Below, one piece after another: positions 45,825 to 56,500 of a stretch of DNA of 64,000 nucleotides; the first letter of the stretch is position 1, and the number at the start of each line of letters is the position of its first letter. The translations under genes were made by a program, and so were the position numbers. The DNA is taken from contig OW051494.1 of the NCBI GenBank assembly GCA_932521035.1, positions 1,660,001-1,724,000 of the forward strand, in the 5' to 3' direction. The notes under the pieces were generated by a model. The model was not told the DNA's origin. It saw only the letters and a list, made by a program, of their open reading frames with translations, and searched no databases. The stretch is from Oscheius dolichura (taxonomy: Eukaryota; Nematoda; Chromadorea; Rhabditida; Rhabditidae).

Positions 45825-47361
45825 GCGCCCCGGGGGTTATGGGACCACCCGCTCTCCCCTGGCTGCGTAACTGTGGCTCTTTTTCAACCTTCACTCTCCT
45901 CAAAAATTGCGTTTTTTTCCCACTTTTTTTAGATGGATTTTCCCGTAGAAATATCAAGAAATAGTCCCATTTATGTGAACTTTCTAAAACGCACCCTATT
46001 TTTCTTCTTTAAAGTTTCTATCGCTCTCTAGAGCTACAGTAAGCTCCAGGGGGAGAAATACCTTCCCAGCTGGGAAATCATACTGTAGAAGACAATTTTT
46101 GGCCCTTTTTTCCGTCGACAACCACAAAAATTGGATGGAACTTGTCTAAAAAAGCCAAGATTTCTTTATATAAAAGCCCGCTCCCGACTTCTAGCCTTTT
46201 TAACGCGAATCGGTGTTTCCCCTTTCCCCCTCCCCCGGGAAATGGCTTATTTTTCCGCCTAATCAAATTAAACCCCCCTCTTCCCGCTGCTTTTCTAGTT
46301 TCTGGTTTTTTCTATGTCACGTCAGCGATCTTCAAAAGAGAGAGGGTCTAAAAATAGCCGGCAGATGGTTAGAAAAGGCGGGAACAATAGAGGGGGGCCG
46401 AACCCCCCTCTTCCATCCTGTTCTCTCTCTTCCCTTGGTCTCCTTGTTCCTTCCCCCGTCCCCTTCTCCTTCCTTCTTATACTATAGCATATAGGCTATA
46501 CATTTTCTACCCCAGTTGTTCCTTTAATCTACCGAATTGTTTTCTAGAAGAAGAGAGAGAGATGAATAAACTCGCGCCAAGGCTAGCCACAGTCACAGTT
46601 CCTAAACCAGCTCTGTCTTCGGCTCACTTTGCTTCATCACTTCCGGTATGTTCAATCTAGCCTTACAACTTTATAAAAAAAAAGAAAAAAAACGAAATCT
46701 ATCGGTGTGAGACCATTTTCTATCCGCTACAGCTTGTTGAACCACAGTTAGACAGCTGTTCATCTGTGAGCTGCGGAAAATTGCAAATTGCTCCGTTTTG
46801 AGCCGTTTCTATACGGATTCTTTTCGATTTGAGTTTAGTACAAGAGTTCAGCAGCGAAAATAGGTGTTTAACATAGACAAATTAGCTCGCAATCGCTTCA
46901 GGACCCGTATTGAGCTCCAGGTCTTTGGAAAACGCTCCTAACCTGTCAAAATCGCCATTTTGACCGTTTTTCGTATTGTGAAATAGGTTCTTCCTATCTT
47001 TTCGAGAGTCCTGGAAGAATTCTGGTGGGAACCTGCTTTACACGCCGCGTTATACCACCTTTATGAATTTAAACGGGGCTATCGTACTCCAGTTAGGCTC
47101 GTTTTCCCGCTTTCCTTCCAAAAATCGCCATTTTCCCGCCAATGGTACTAATTTCTGGGTCAAAAAGTTCTCTTCCCTGCCCTCCTCTTATTCATCTTCT
47201 CTCTCCTAGCTGTTCTTATCTTTTCTTTCCCCGCTCCTTGACCTTTTATCATATGTACCAACATCACTCTACCGCCGCTATCACATGTCCATCCACCCGA
47301 GTTCTTCTTTTTAGTCTACGACATCACCCGCACGATATGATGACTAATCTACCCATTTCAG

Positions 47362-49294
47362 ATGATCATGTTGAAAGAATACGTCGGCGCCGTTGAACTA
47401 CGCTCGGCCCTAACCCTCACTGGCAGTAATAATGCCCTCCTGGTGGTACACTGCTCCATCCAAAAGGCCCTCCATCAGCAGTCTATGAGAGTCTTCGCCT
47501 ACCCATTTGAACAGCCAATCTTTTGGTTTATACTCGACGTTGGGAAGAATTCTAGGTAAGCCTTTTATGTCAAAAAATAGCCCACGTTCTGAGCATCATT
47601 TTGATACCGAAATCATAAAAATTACTTGAAAAATAAAAATACAGTCAGCTTTCCTCGCGGCGGTCTAATTTCTTGGACGTGCGCGCATTTGAAATGATTA
47701 CTGTAGCTTTAAATCTGGGCGGATTTTAATATTTTAAAAAGTACAATGTAGACAAAAATTAGGGCTATTAAACCTATCCAAAATTATAATATGATCTTGG
47801 GAAAAAAGTATTGAAAAGCTCGTTTTTCCGCGACACATTGTTTCTATAACGATTTGACCCCTTTTCAGACCCTTCATCCACATTGCCAAGACAGACGAGG
47901 ATCCTCAACTCTTCGCTGCGGGAGTCCGTCAATTCTTCCACTACATTTCCAACGTGATAACGAAAGATGGCGTAGATCTGGCCGCAGATGCCATCGTCGT
48001 CCACAGTGTGCTCTCCGTCCTCCAAGAATGTGTCCCCACCGTCGCCGAGTGCAGTTCCACCGCTCACACCGTCTTTTTCATGTCAGCTGAGCAGCAAGTC
48101 AACGCCAGCAAGGTGAGTGTCGCGGACAGGAAAGGGAGAACAGATTGTGGTCGTTTAGGTGAAAGTGAAGCTGCCTTATGGATACGAATTCTCGACTTTG
48201 AGTGTCTCGGATGCCAAGGATATTCAAGAAGCCGTCGGAGGAGATGACAGCGCAGATCTTATTGGGTGAGTTATGGAGCCAAATTGCCCCATTTTTGACT
48301 AAAAGTCTACCGTTTTTTGGAATCTGAAAGTTGGTCTAAAAAGCTCTATTCGTGGTCCAAATTCCTAGGAAAATACGAGGGAAAAGGATTGGATCAATTC
48401 TTTGGGAAAAGTAGGGGGATTTCGACTCCCACCCGTATCCAGCGACGGCTAAAATTGATAAATCGAAAATCAAACTCTAACCCGGCAAAGATCAATCCTT
48501 CTCCTATCTGGGAGAGACTTTCTGTTATGAACCATGACGGTGCTGGGGACAGGTGTCCTAATATGGGTAGAGGGCGCCTAGAATTTTAGGGGCTGGGGGT
48601 TTACAAAGTTACAGTAGTCCGTATACTGTCCAAACTTGGGGGAGAGGCTTATTGTTTAGCACGGGTCAATTCAATTTCTCGTCCAAAAATCGGTCGGACC
48701 CATAAAATTGATCAGGGCTCGGCAGTTCTACCGCACCGGCCTTTTAACCCCCTCTGAATAAAAATGACGGCTTTATTCCAACTATGGGTCCTATGACCGG
48801 TCTTCTGGCTCTATTCGGTCGTTTGCCATAGTTTCTAGGGTCTAATTTGGTACCAGCTGAAGGCTTGTAGCCTGCAAATGGGTCAGACCCACCCTCAATC
48901 GCATCTGGTTATGCTGGGCGGCTCAATTCTTCTGCTAGAAGTTGCGACAGAGGTTTTAATTCCGTCCATTTTCAGTGACCGTATCTGCAGCCAGCCCTCC
49001 ACCGGCATTGTGCACTCCTCCTCCGGCAAACTCGTCTCCCACCAGCTCTCCTCCAGCCGCGGTGACATGCTCTACCTCTACACCGATCCCGAACACCGTC
49101 GTCAGGGTCTCGGCTTGGCCGCTGAGCTGACCCTCGCCCAGAAGGTAATCCGCGCCGATGAGACCCCCATCAAAGTTGTCCCCAATCACTTGTCCGGGGT
49201 GTTGACCTCCTCCGAGGACAGCCCCTTCTGGACAATGTGGACCAAGGAGAGACTCCCCATCCAATTTATTGTCAAGCACATTGTCATGGATTGA
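47362..49294 (+). CDS. GNAT-family acyltransferase (glycine N-acyltransferase-like)
   Basis: Four exons join in phase: 47362-47555, 47869-48112, 48159-48265 and 48976-49294, giving 287 aa. The C-terminal half has the acyl-CoA-binding GNAT motif A (DMLYLYTDPEHRRQGLG, RRQGLG being the R/QxxGxG loop). The N-terminal half (LRSALTLTGSNNALLVVHCS) has the layout of glycine N-acyltransferase-like proteins. It would transfer an acyl group from CoA to a small amine or amino acid; the substrate is unknown. The start is placed at the ATG next to the TTTCAG acceptor. An upstream exon (46562-46645, MNKLAPRLATVTVPKP) could join at phase 0 and would add a mitochondrial-type presequence. It is convergent with the Gln-rich gene at 49403. 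Confidence 0.78.
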
Positions 49295-49379
49295 CCGTCC
49301 AGTTATTCCCATTTATCCCTGCTGTAGATAGCCTAATATTTTGATACTCATATAAACATTGTATAATATCCACTACAAA

Positions 49380-49396
49380 CAATAAAGAACTTTATT
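49380..49396. promoter_or_regulatory. Back-to-back poly(A) signals between convergent genes
   Basis: AATAAAGAACTTTATT gives AATAAA on the plus strand and on the minus strand within 16 bases. The plus-strand stop is at 49294 and the minus-strand stop at 49403. It has the same arrangement as 269-283. Confidence 0.6.
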
Positions 49397-49402
49397 CTTA
49401 AA

Positions 49403-49973
49403 TTATTCCTCCCTGGACGGGGAGGAGAGGGAGAGGGCAGCGATACCAGTTTCTACAGTAGCCGGGCCTTCAGTTGCCGATTCTCCTTGTCCGGCTCCTC
49501 CATGTCCCATGGCCCCATTTCCAAAAGGGATACCCATTGACATCCTCATTTGTTCCCACTGAAATATTTTCTATTAAAATATCTTTAAAAGGTTAACAAT
49601 ACCTCACGCAGATAGCCGTGGAAGAATCTCTTCTTCTTCTCGCTATCCCTTTCTTTCTGCATTGCTGCTCTCCATTCTACCGACCACAGTTTTATAATTT
49701 CCCGAGATCCTTTCTCACTCATCTTAGGTTCCATCGGTGGCTGAGCCCTATTCTGCATTTCCCACAATTGGTGTTGTTGCTGTTGTTGCGCCTGCATCCT
49801 TAGCTGTTCCATAGCTAGCAGTTGCTGGCGTTGGCTATCCTATAACATTATCGTGATAAACGTTTTATGAAAATCCTAACCGATTGTGTCGTGTGTCGTG
49901 CTTGTTCCATATTCTGTCGCATCTGTTCCATAACTTGCATTTGGCGTTGGAATTGTTCACGATGTGCTGCCAT
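49403..49973 (-). CDS. Gln-rich coiled-coil protein, function unknown
   Basis: Three exons join in phase: 49973-49881, 49839-49603 and 49558-49403, giving 161 aa from the chosen Met. The N-terminal half is Gln/Met-rich helix (QRQMQVMEQMRQNMEQAR, MQAQQQQQHQLWEMQ). A more conserved-looking, charged block follows (KGSREIIKLWSVEWRAAMQK), then a Gly/Ser-rich acidic tail ending SLSSPSREE. A further Gln-rich exon at about 50560-50487 (LQLLQLQQQLHLNPVTG) may belong upstream, but the join is unclear. A 5S rRNA gene lies just beyond it. No family was recognised. Confidence 0.6.
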
Positions 49974-50669
49974 TGTATTCGCTTGAGGGATATTCCTTAA
50001 AATGTAACATTAATAGCTTTTCATACCGATGTGTAAGATATAGTTATTTGCCAAATAATAGCAATAGCTTCCACGCGGGACTACTTGAGCAAAAATGGCC
50101 GCGATTTTCGATTGCACTCACTTTTTTTCTGTGTGTCGTGAGAAAGTCTCGAAAAGACAAATGTGTGGTATTTTTTTTTTTGGAAAAAGACTGGAAAAAA
50201 ATACATTTCCAGACATTTTCGAGCTGGCCTCAACTTTTTGCTCTATCCAATCAAAGATTACTGTAAATGGGTCGAATTTGGCCGTGTGGGTCTCGTAACG
50301 GAAGCGTGCCCCGGCCTATAACCTCATGGAATATAGGTCGGAAATGGATTGTTCCAAAAATTCAAAAGTTACAACTTCGAGAAACATTGGAAGGCTTATT
50401 AGGAGGCCAAAAATGACGTTATTTGAGAGGTCAAAATGGCGAAGATTCATTCTATTTCGGGGGTTTAATGATTAATTACTTACTGTTGGCTGAACTGTCC
50501 CGTAACAGGATTTAGATGAAGCTGTTGTTGTAGCTGGAGCAGTTGCAGTTGCAAAATTCTCAAAACATTAAAATGACGGTTACCAGCATGAAAATCCGGG
50601 TGGAATAAAAGGAAACAGTAAAAAAACGAAGCAAAAATAAAAGGGAAATCAAAAGAAAGAAAAGCAAAA

Positions 50670-50788
50670 AGCTTACGACACCCGGGATTCCCAAGCCGTC
50701 TCCGATCCAAGTACTAACCGGGCCCAACGTTGCTTGACTTGCCAGATCGGACGGGATGGCGTACTTTCAACGTGGTATGGCCGTAAGC
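50670..50788 (-). rRNA. 5S ribosomal RNA, copy 1
   Basis: 119 nt on the minus strand, from GCTTACGGCCATACCACGTT to GGTGTCGTAAGCT, followed by a T run. It matches the nematode 5S sequence throughout, including CGCCATCCCGTCCGATCTGG, CAAGCAACGTTG and GTTAGTACTTGGATCGGAGA. The ends pair (GCTTAC with GTAAGC). It is likely functional by sequence. Confidence 0.95.
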
Positions 50789-51063
50789 GAGAGCAGCTCG
50801 TTCTCGCTCGGTGACATGGATCTACTCGATTTCTTCACCCAGTTCCCCTTCTCTATAGTCTATAGTTTAATCCATTCTACTTTCTGATTGACCCACTCGA
50901 TGATGTGTCCCCATTCCCAATAGAATGACGCTCAGATCCCGTGCGTTTTTCTCTGTTTACCCTTGGGCGACTCTCGCCTGATTCAGTTGCTCTCACTCGC
51001 CTCCCCCTTCTTCCATCTTTTCCCTTATCACCGTCGCCACATTTTATTGAACCACTCGACAAA

Positions 51064-54000
51064 ATGGCTGCTCAGAGATTCACTGATCCTGTAAGTTCTT
51101 CTTCTTTCTTTTTTTTTAATTGGAAAATATCGGGAGAAATCAATCGGTGAGCTCAAAACCATCATCCTCCCATTGAAATGTAAATAAAGAGGCGAGCAGG
51201 GTCAAAAGCCCTGCTGGAGCAATGATTATGAAATTCCGTGAAACGGTGTGGAAACAGCTGTCATGGTATTCGAAAATTCTATGGATTTAGACTGAAATAC
51301 AAGGGAAAACAAGGCGTATTGCTAGTCTCGGTTGGGAAAATTAGCGAAAACAACCTATTGACCAAATTTACTTGGAAAGTTACTCTTTCCCACGTTTCTT
51401 TGTGAATTCGAAAACCTATTTTGCTGTCTGTTATAGTACAGACAAGGAATTAATTACATTTTGGAGTAAAAAATATATCCAACCTTCAAATACCGACCGG
51501 AGCTCAGATTCCCCGCCCCAAGTGGTTCTTTCCGCTTTTAGAGCACCGTTTCGACGTAGTTGAGGGCTTTAGGGTCGTTTATTCTCCAGTTTCTTTCAAA
51601 AAAGTCCTATAGTTCATATTTCTCTTCACATATAAGATGCGATTCCCTTCGAACTTCTAGTTTTATGGGAATTTCACGCTTTTCGAGCAGAAACGGCAGT
51701 TACTCTTGAAGTAATGGTCCCAATTGAGAATCTAAGCAAAAATAGTCAATAACGGACTTTTGAGACTGATTTTTAGCTGGAAAGGATTGAATGCTTGCTA
51801 AAAACGGGGTTAAAAAGTCAAATGAAGTTCAGTGAATTATGGTAATTCATTTCCTTTTTTCTTTCAGACAATGCCCTTCCACCGAGAGGTGCACAACGGC
51901 TGTGCCATTGGTACCTCCATCGTTATCCAGGCCACTGCCTATCAAGACCAAAAGAGGTTAGTTCTTCTTCTCCCCCGGCCGAAAATCGATGCTCTTTATC
52001 AGCTGATTCACAGCAATTTTTATTGTCAAAAGATCCTAATCTTTCGAAATTTCAACAGACACTATCGACACCACTGATTTCAGAAGTCTCGAGGTACAGC
52101 TAAAGACCCGGAATGACATCGCCCTGAATCTGATCATTCCTACAAACAAACCGGGACAGGTAGGGGTCTCGATTGGAAGAAAAGATATCCATTTCAGTTA
52201 GCTGCAAATGCACGGATTAATGACCAATATACCAGCGAGATACAGAAGGCTATACATATTCCAATAAATACGCCGTTTGCACTGCATATTCGGATGGATA
52301 GACACGTCAGCGAGGTAAGAGGGTCCTGAGAAGAGCGAGAATATCAGCAAAACAATGAAACCCATAACGAAAGGACCCCAATCGAAAAATATTAGCAAAA
52401 ATGAAGGGAAGTCAAAAGAAATTTTTACTTTACAAAGCAAAAAGCTTACGACACCCGGGATTCCCAAGCCGTCTCCGATCCAAGTACTAACCGGGCCCAA
52501 CGTTGCTTGACTTGCCAGATCGGACGGGATGGCGTACTTTCAACGTGGTATGGCCGTAAGCGAGAGCAGCTCGTTCTCGCTCGGTTTTCCCCTGTTTCCT
52601 CCCAATATCTCAAATATATTCCATTTTCAGTCCTTCTATCGATATTTACCCCGCGTTTTTCCAGATTTACTTCAATGACACCCATCTGCTCGACTTTGTC
52701 CACCGCGTAAACCCTCTCGAGATCAAGGAGGTCAGCATTGAAGGGCCCGTCACCCTGGCCGAAGTGGTTTTCAAGCCGCCACAAGGTATCATTTCCCTTT
52801 ATTTTTAACTGGTCAGAGTGATCTTTGTCTTTCTTTTCGAGACCTTGATATCCTTTTTCTTCATCTGATGAAATTCCCATAAATCAACGGTCATTTTAGG
52901 CGCGTCGCTGGAACCCCTTCCGTCTTATGATGAAGCCGCCAAGAGTGTTGTCCCGGAATTTTCAAATCTATCCATTGGTAACTGGGAAAACAACTACCGT
53001 AATCTCTAAGAATCGTTTCAGGACCCACAGCATCTGTTCCTCCGACTTATAGACAATCTATTCCTCCTCCTCCTTCTGTCCAACCGCCACCAATTCCTGC
53101 AGCCGAGCGTTCTGGTCCTCCCCCCGCCGGAACAGTAGTTCCCCGTGGAGCAGCCGTAGCCGGAAATAAGCCTCCAGTAAGCTTGCTCCATTGTTAAAAA
53201 TATAATAAAATTACAGTATCCGGAGAAGGGGTACCCCGGTGGGGCTCCAGCTCTTCCAGAGAAGAAAACCCAACCCGGTGGCCCGGGAAATCTACCGTAT
53301 ATCCCCCATCCCAGTCAACAACAACAGCAGCCGATTGCCCAGGTAGCCCCACAACCTATCGCTCCTTCAATGTCAAATATCGGCGTCCAGGTGGGTCCCA
53401 AACAGAAAATGGGGAGTAAAGGTCTACACTTTAGAATACTACCCCCACGTGGCCTACGTCCAAGCCGGATCCGAAGCCATACCCCGGACCGGAAGCTCCC
53501 GCGGTGGCTAGACAATACCCCCAGCAAGGATCAGCCCCCCAGCCGTATCCCGGCCCTCAGCAGGGTTATCCTCAACCAGGAGCAGGATCCCAACAATATC
53601 CCCAACCAGGAGCGGGATCACAACAATATCCCCAACGGGAAGCACCGTCTCAACCCTACCCTCAACCGGGAGCAACAGCCCAACAATATCCTCCACCAGC
53701 TCAGCCTGGTCAACCCTACCAGCCACAGCCAGGACAACCAGGAGGCTATGCCCCAGGCCAGTATCCCACAGCTCCTCCAGCAACAGCTCCTAATAATGTC
53801 TATCCCGGGCCGAATCCTCCTCCGGCTATGTATAACCCATATCAGGCAGGACCCAGCACACAGGTAGGGTTATTTTCCACAAAATTATAGGGGAAAAAAT
53901 ATGAAATATGGCATAATCAAGGGAAAAAATACCCATCTTAGAGGGGTTGCCCTATTTATAGGCCATTCTGCTCAAAACTTTAGCTAATATCATTTTTTTA

Positions 54001-54805
54001 GCAGCTTTACATGGTAGCTCATAATCTGCAGAAGGTAAAATTTTAATAAATCTCCTTCGTGATGGAACCCAATGGACTAAAAACACCGAAATAGGTGCGA
54101 AAGTCCGATTTTGGCGCCTCTGGGTAAAAAGATCGCTTCAAAGGCTAAATTGGACTTTTTGGTGTCATTCCAACTCAAATTTTATGCTTTATAATTTGCT
54201 AAACATTATATTAAAGGTTTTTAATATGAAAATTATAAAAATTACGCAAATCTACCTATTACAGTACCCCTACGGGCAGCAACCAGCTTACCCCGTCTAC
54301 CAACAACAAGGCTATCCGACCTACGTGGCTCCTACATATCCAGGTAGGGTCTAATTTGAATTAATCAGTATTAATAAATACATTTTCAGTGTATTCCTAC
54401 CCGTCGTATTATGACGACTGTCACGTGAGTTCATACTGCTATCCCCAATATTATCCGTCGTCGTACTACGACAGCTGCCACGTGAGTTGAGAACAGTCTC
54501 AGGCGGTAGCGAGGCTTTTCAACTCACATGTGGACCTATTTTAGCTCATATTAACACGCATGAAATAGGGATTTTCATTGAGAAATTGATCGAAAAAAGC
54601 AAAAAATCTGGACGAAATCCCCCCATTTTATCCACTTTGGAGCGATGCCGCCAGGAAACTGTCGTACCCCCACTTTTTGTCCCATTTTGGCCAATTTCTC
54701 TAGGAAATCCATACCTTTTTTTTGCCCTAGAATACCCTATTTCTGTTTCTAATAGAAAAAATTAGAGGTATGATTGTTTTTCAGCATCACCATCACCATT
54801 GTTGA
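51064..54805 (+). CDS. Galectin-domain protein with Pro/Gln-rich tail ending in His6-Cys
   Basis: Twelve exons join in phase to 485 aa: 51064-51090, 51868-51956, 52084-52159, 52198-52314, 52665-52785, 52900-52977, 53022-53176, 53217-53390, 53435-53863, 54265-54343, 54390-54481 and 54785-54805. Residues about 10-145 look like a galectin fold (GCAIGTSIVIQATAY, ALNLIIP, TPFALHIRMDRHVSEIYFND, LLDFVHRVNPLEIKEVSIEG). The usual WG..E sugar-binding residues are not all evident, so binding may be altered. The rest is Pro/Gln/Tyr-rich with YPQPGAGSQQ repeats, recalling galectin-3, but C-terminal here. The last residues read SCHHHHHHC. A 5S rRNA gene lies antisense in intron 4. Confidence 0.75.
52443..52561 (-). 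rRNA. 5S ribosomal RNA, copy 2 (in galectin intron)
   Basis: 119 nt, identical over the parts compared to the copy at 50670-50788, antisense within intron 4 (52315-52664) of the galectin-domain gene. Flanking bases on both sides are also shared with the other copies. Confidence 0.95.
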
Positions 54806-54982
54806 GCACGGCGCTTCTGGCAAGAAGAAATGGTCTCCATCCCCATCTGTGAATACCAAAACTGTGCCTTTTCCTTGTAAAATGAACAGAAAAAATAAGG
54901 GTTGATTTTGATTTATTTGATCATAATAGAAAGAGAGAGGGTGGTCTCTCTTCCTGTCGACCTCTTCTCCGGCTCTGGCTGT

Positions 54983-55482
54983 TTAATAGTAGACGGGATA
55001 GGGCTCGTCCACGTAGACAGGAACATCCACGATGATTACCGGCTCCGGGGCAGCAACATAAACTGGTGGCGGCGGTCGAGGAGGAGGAGCAGCCACGATG
55101 GTTTGAGGCTGTGGAGGAGGAGCCACTACAACTGGAGGAGGAAGAGGAAGCGGGGCGACGGGAGCTGGAGTTGTGGTTGTGGCTGTCGACGGCTTCGCAG
55201 CGACTCCTGGCGGCTGCTGCTGCTTTTTGGCTCGACAAGGCAGATAATGACGACGATGACGATAATCAGCACGAGGAGACCGCCAACAACACTACAGATT
55301 ATTCCTATCGTCTTGGCACTCAACGGTTCAGATGGTTGATGATGATGTGCAGGGGCATACACAGGAGGCGGAGCATAACCATAGACAGGTACTGCACGAG
55401 GGGCGGGCACGAGCACCGGACGGATTATCACTCTGGCCGTGGAAGTGATACAGATGATGAGAAGAAGAGCTACAAATGGCAA
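54983..55482 (-). CDS. Signal peptide/TM protein with Pro-rich tail; apparent frameshift
   Basis: The frame starts MPFVALLLIICITSTA (signal peptide), then a short Pro/Tyr/His-rich segment and a strong membrane helix (IGIICSVVGGLLVLIIVIVV). Directly after the helix (near 55229) the meaningful reading moves to another frame: KKQQQPPGVAAKP, then PPPVVVAPPPQPQTIVAAPP and an acidic Tyr-rich end with TAA at 54985-54983. One missing base in the AAAAA run at the junction would explain it; no intron fits. Either a sequencing error, a real mutation or frameshifting is possible. The tail resembles the lipid-anchored protein at 9282-9725. A type I membrane topology is inferred. Confidence 0.6.
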
Positions 55483-56500
55483 CTATGGGAAGAGAAGAAG
55501 AGGGGAGGAATTGCCTAATTTGGGACAGCCACCCATTGAGAAGTAAGAACCTTCATTTCTACAGGCGAGTAAGCCATGGGCTTCTTCGTGGAGAGAAAAC
55601 TGTAGTTTTGGCTTTCCATAGGAGGAAATTGAGGTCTTACTCCGGTTCGACTCATAAATGGGCAAAACGCCCAATTTCGGGCGCGACCGTTTTTGGGCCC
55701 GGACGGGAGTGTCGGTTTGTGTCCGTATCTCGGCCATTTCTTGGTCGATTTCAAAAATTCAAAGCTCATATTGGAGAGCACGTCAAGACGATACTAATGA
55801 GTCCAGACATATCTCAACAGCCCCGATAAAAAATCAGTAGTCCCACAAACTTTGACAGACCCCCTCATTGCTATGGGACGGGGAACAAAATTCTGTTTAC
55901 TCTCATTAAATGCTAGAAGTCTGTACATTTCTCTTGACCAGAGGGACTCTTGGTGGTTGAACTTGTCGAATGGATCGATTTTGTCCTCCAATATTTACCA
56001 TCCGTTCCCAATTTCCAGTCGTCAAACTTCTGACTCTTCTTCCAGGCCTCATTCCCAAATGGACGCGCTTCCCATTGATAACATTCGGCTGTGGCTCTTT
56101 ATTTCCAGTTGCCAAGGTGATAAAAAAGGCGAAAATGAACAGCAAAAAGACTCTCTAAAGGGAAAATATCATCAGAGGGAAGAAAACTGGGGGAACAAAC
56201 CATATTGCAGCCTGTTGAGAAGGAGGAATGGTCTGGGATTTTATCACCAAGGAGAAGCAAACAGTTGGGGGACAGAAACGTTCAAATAAACACGGTCCAA
56301 GGGGCTATAAATCGTTATTTTCATCGATTTCTTTGGAAAACAGGAAGAAAATGGATTTTGAATCCAAAGAAGGGGACAGCTGCTAGCGGTTACCATGGAG
56401 ATTAGTGACAGGGGGCGCGTTTTCCCTCCGGTTGAATTTATTCGACCCTTCATTCCACTCCATTTAAAGGAAGAAAAATAATCTATATTCAATAGAAAAT
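55483..56500. other. Intergenic with a dispersed repeat
   Basis: It contains the repeat at 55703-55860 and otherwise no supported exon. Open frames on both strands around 55850-56490 lack splice logic and domain content. The region just before 56501 should carry the IFT139 promoter; no X-box motif was confidently identified. Confidence 0.45.
55703..55860 (+). repeat. Dispersed repeat, copy 2
   Basis: It aligns with 6091-6247 in the same orientation (GTGTCCGTAT, GGAGAGCACGTCAAGACGAT, ATCTCAAC, AACTTTGACAGA). Intergenic. Confidence 0.7.

Larger units (their letters stand above)
39354..46561. other. 7-kb gene-poor, repeat-rich region
   Basis: No multi-exon gene could be built. It contains six MITE family A copies (39650, 40881, 42273, 44509, 44837 and a short one at 45731) and low-complexity pyrimidine tracts (45030-45130, 45440-45600, 46420-46480). 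A TATA-like GCTATAAAAG near 41799 and an open leader exon at 42606-42680 (ATG, then a GT donor) hint at an unannotated promoter or 5' exon, but nothing joins them convincingly to a downstream frame. Confidence 0.45.

Noticed and set aside
48956-49312. 118-codon minus-strand frame
   Set aside because: It is antisense to the last GNAT exon, which has a clear motif and spliced frame.
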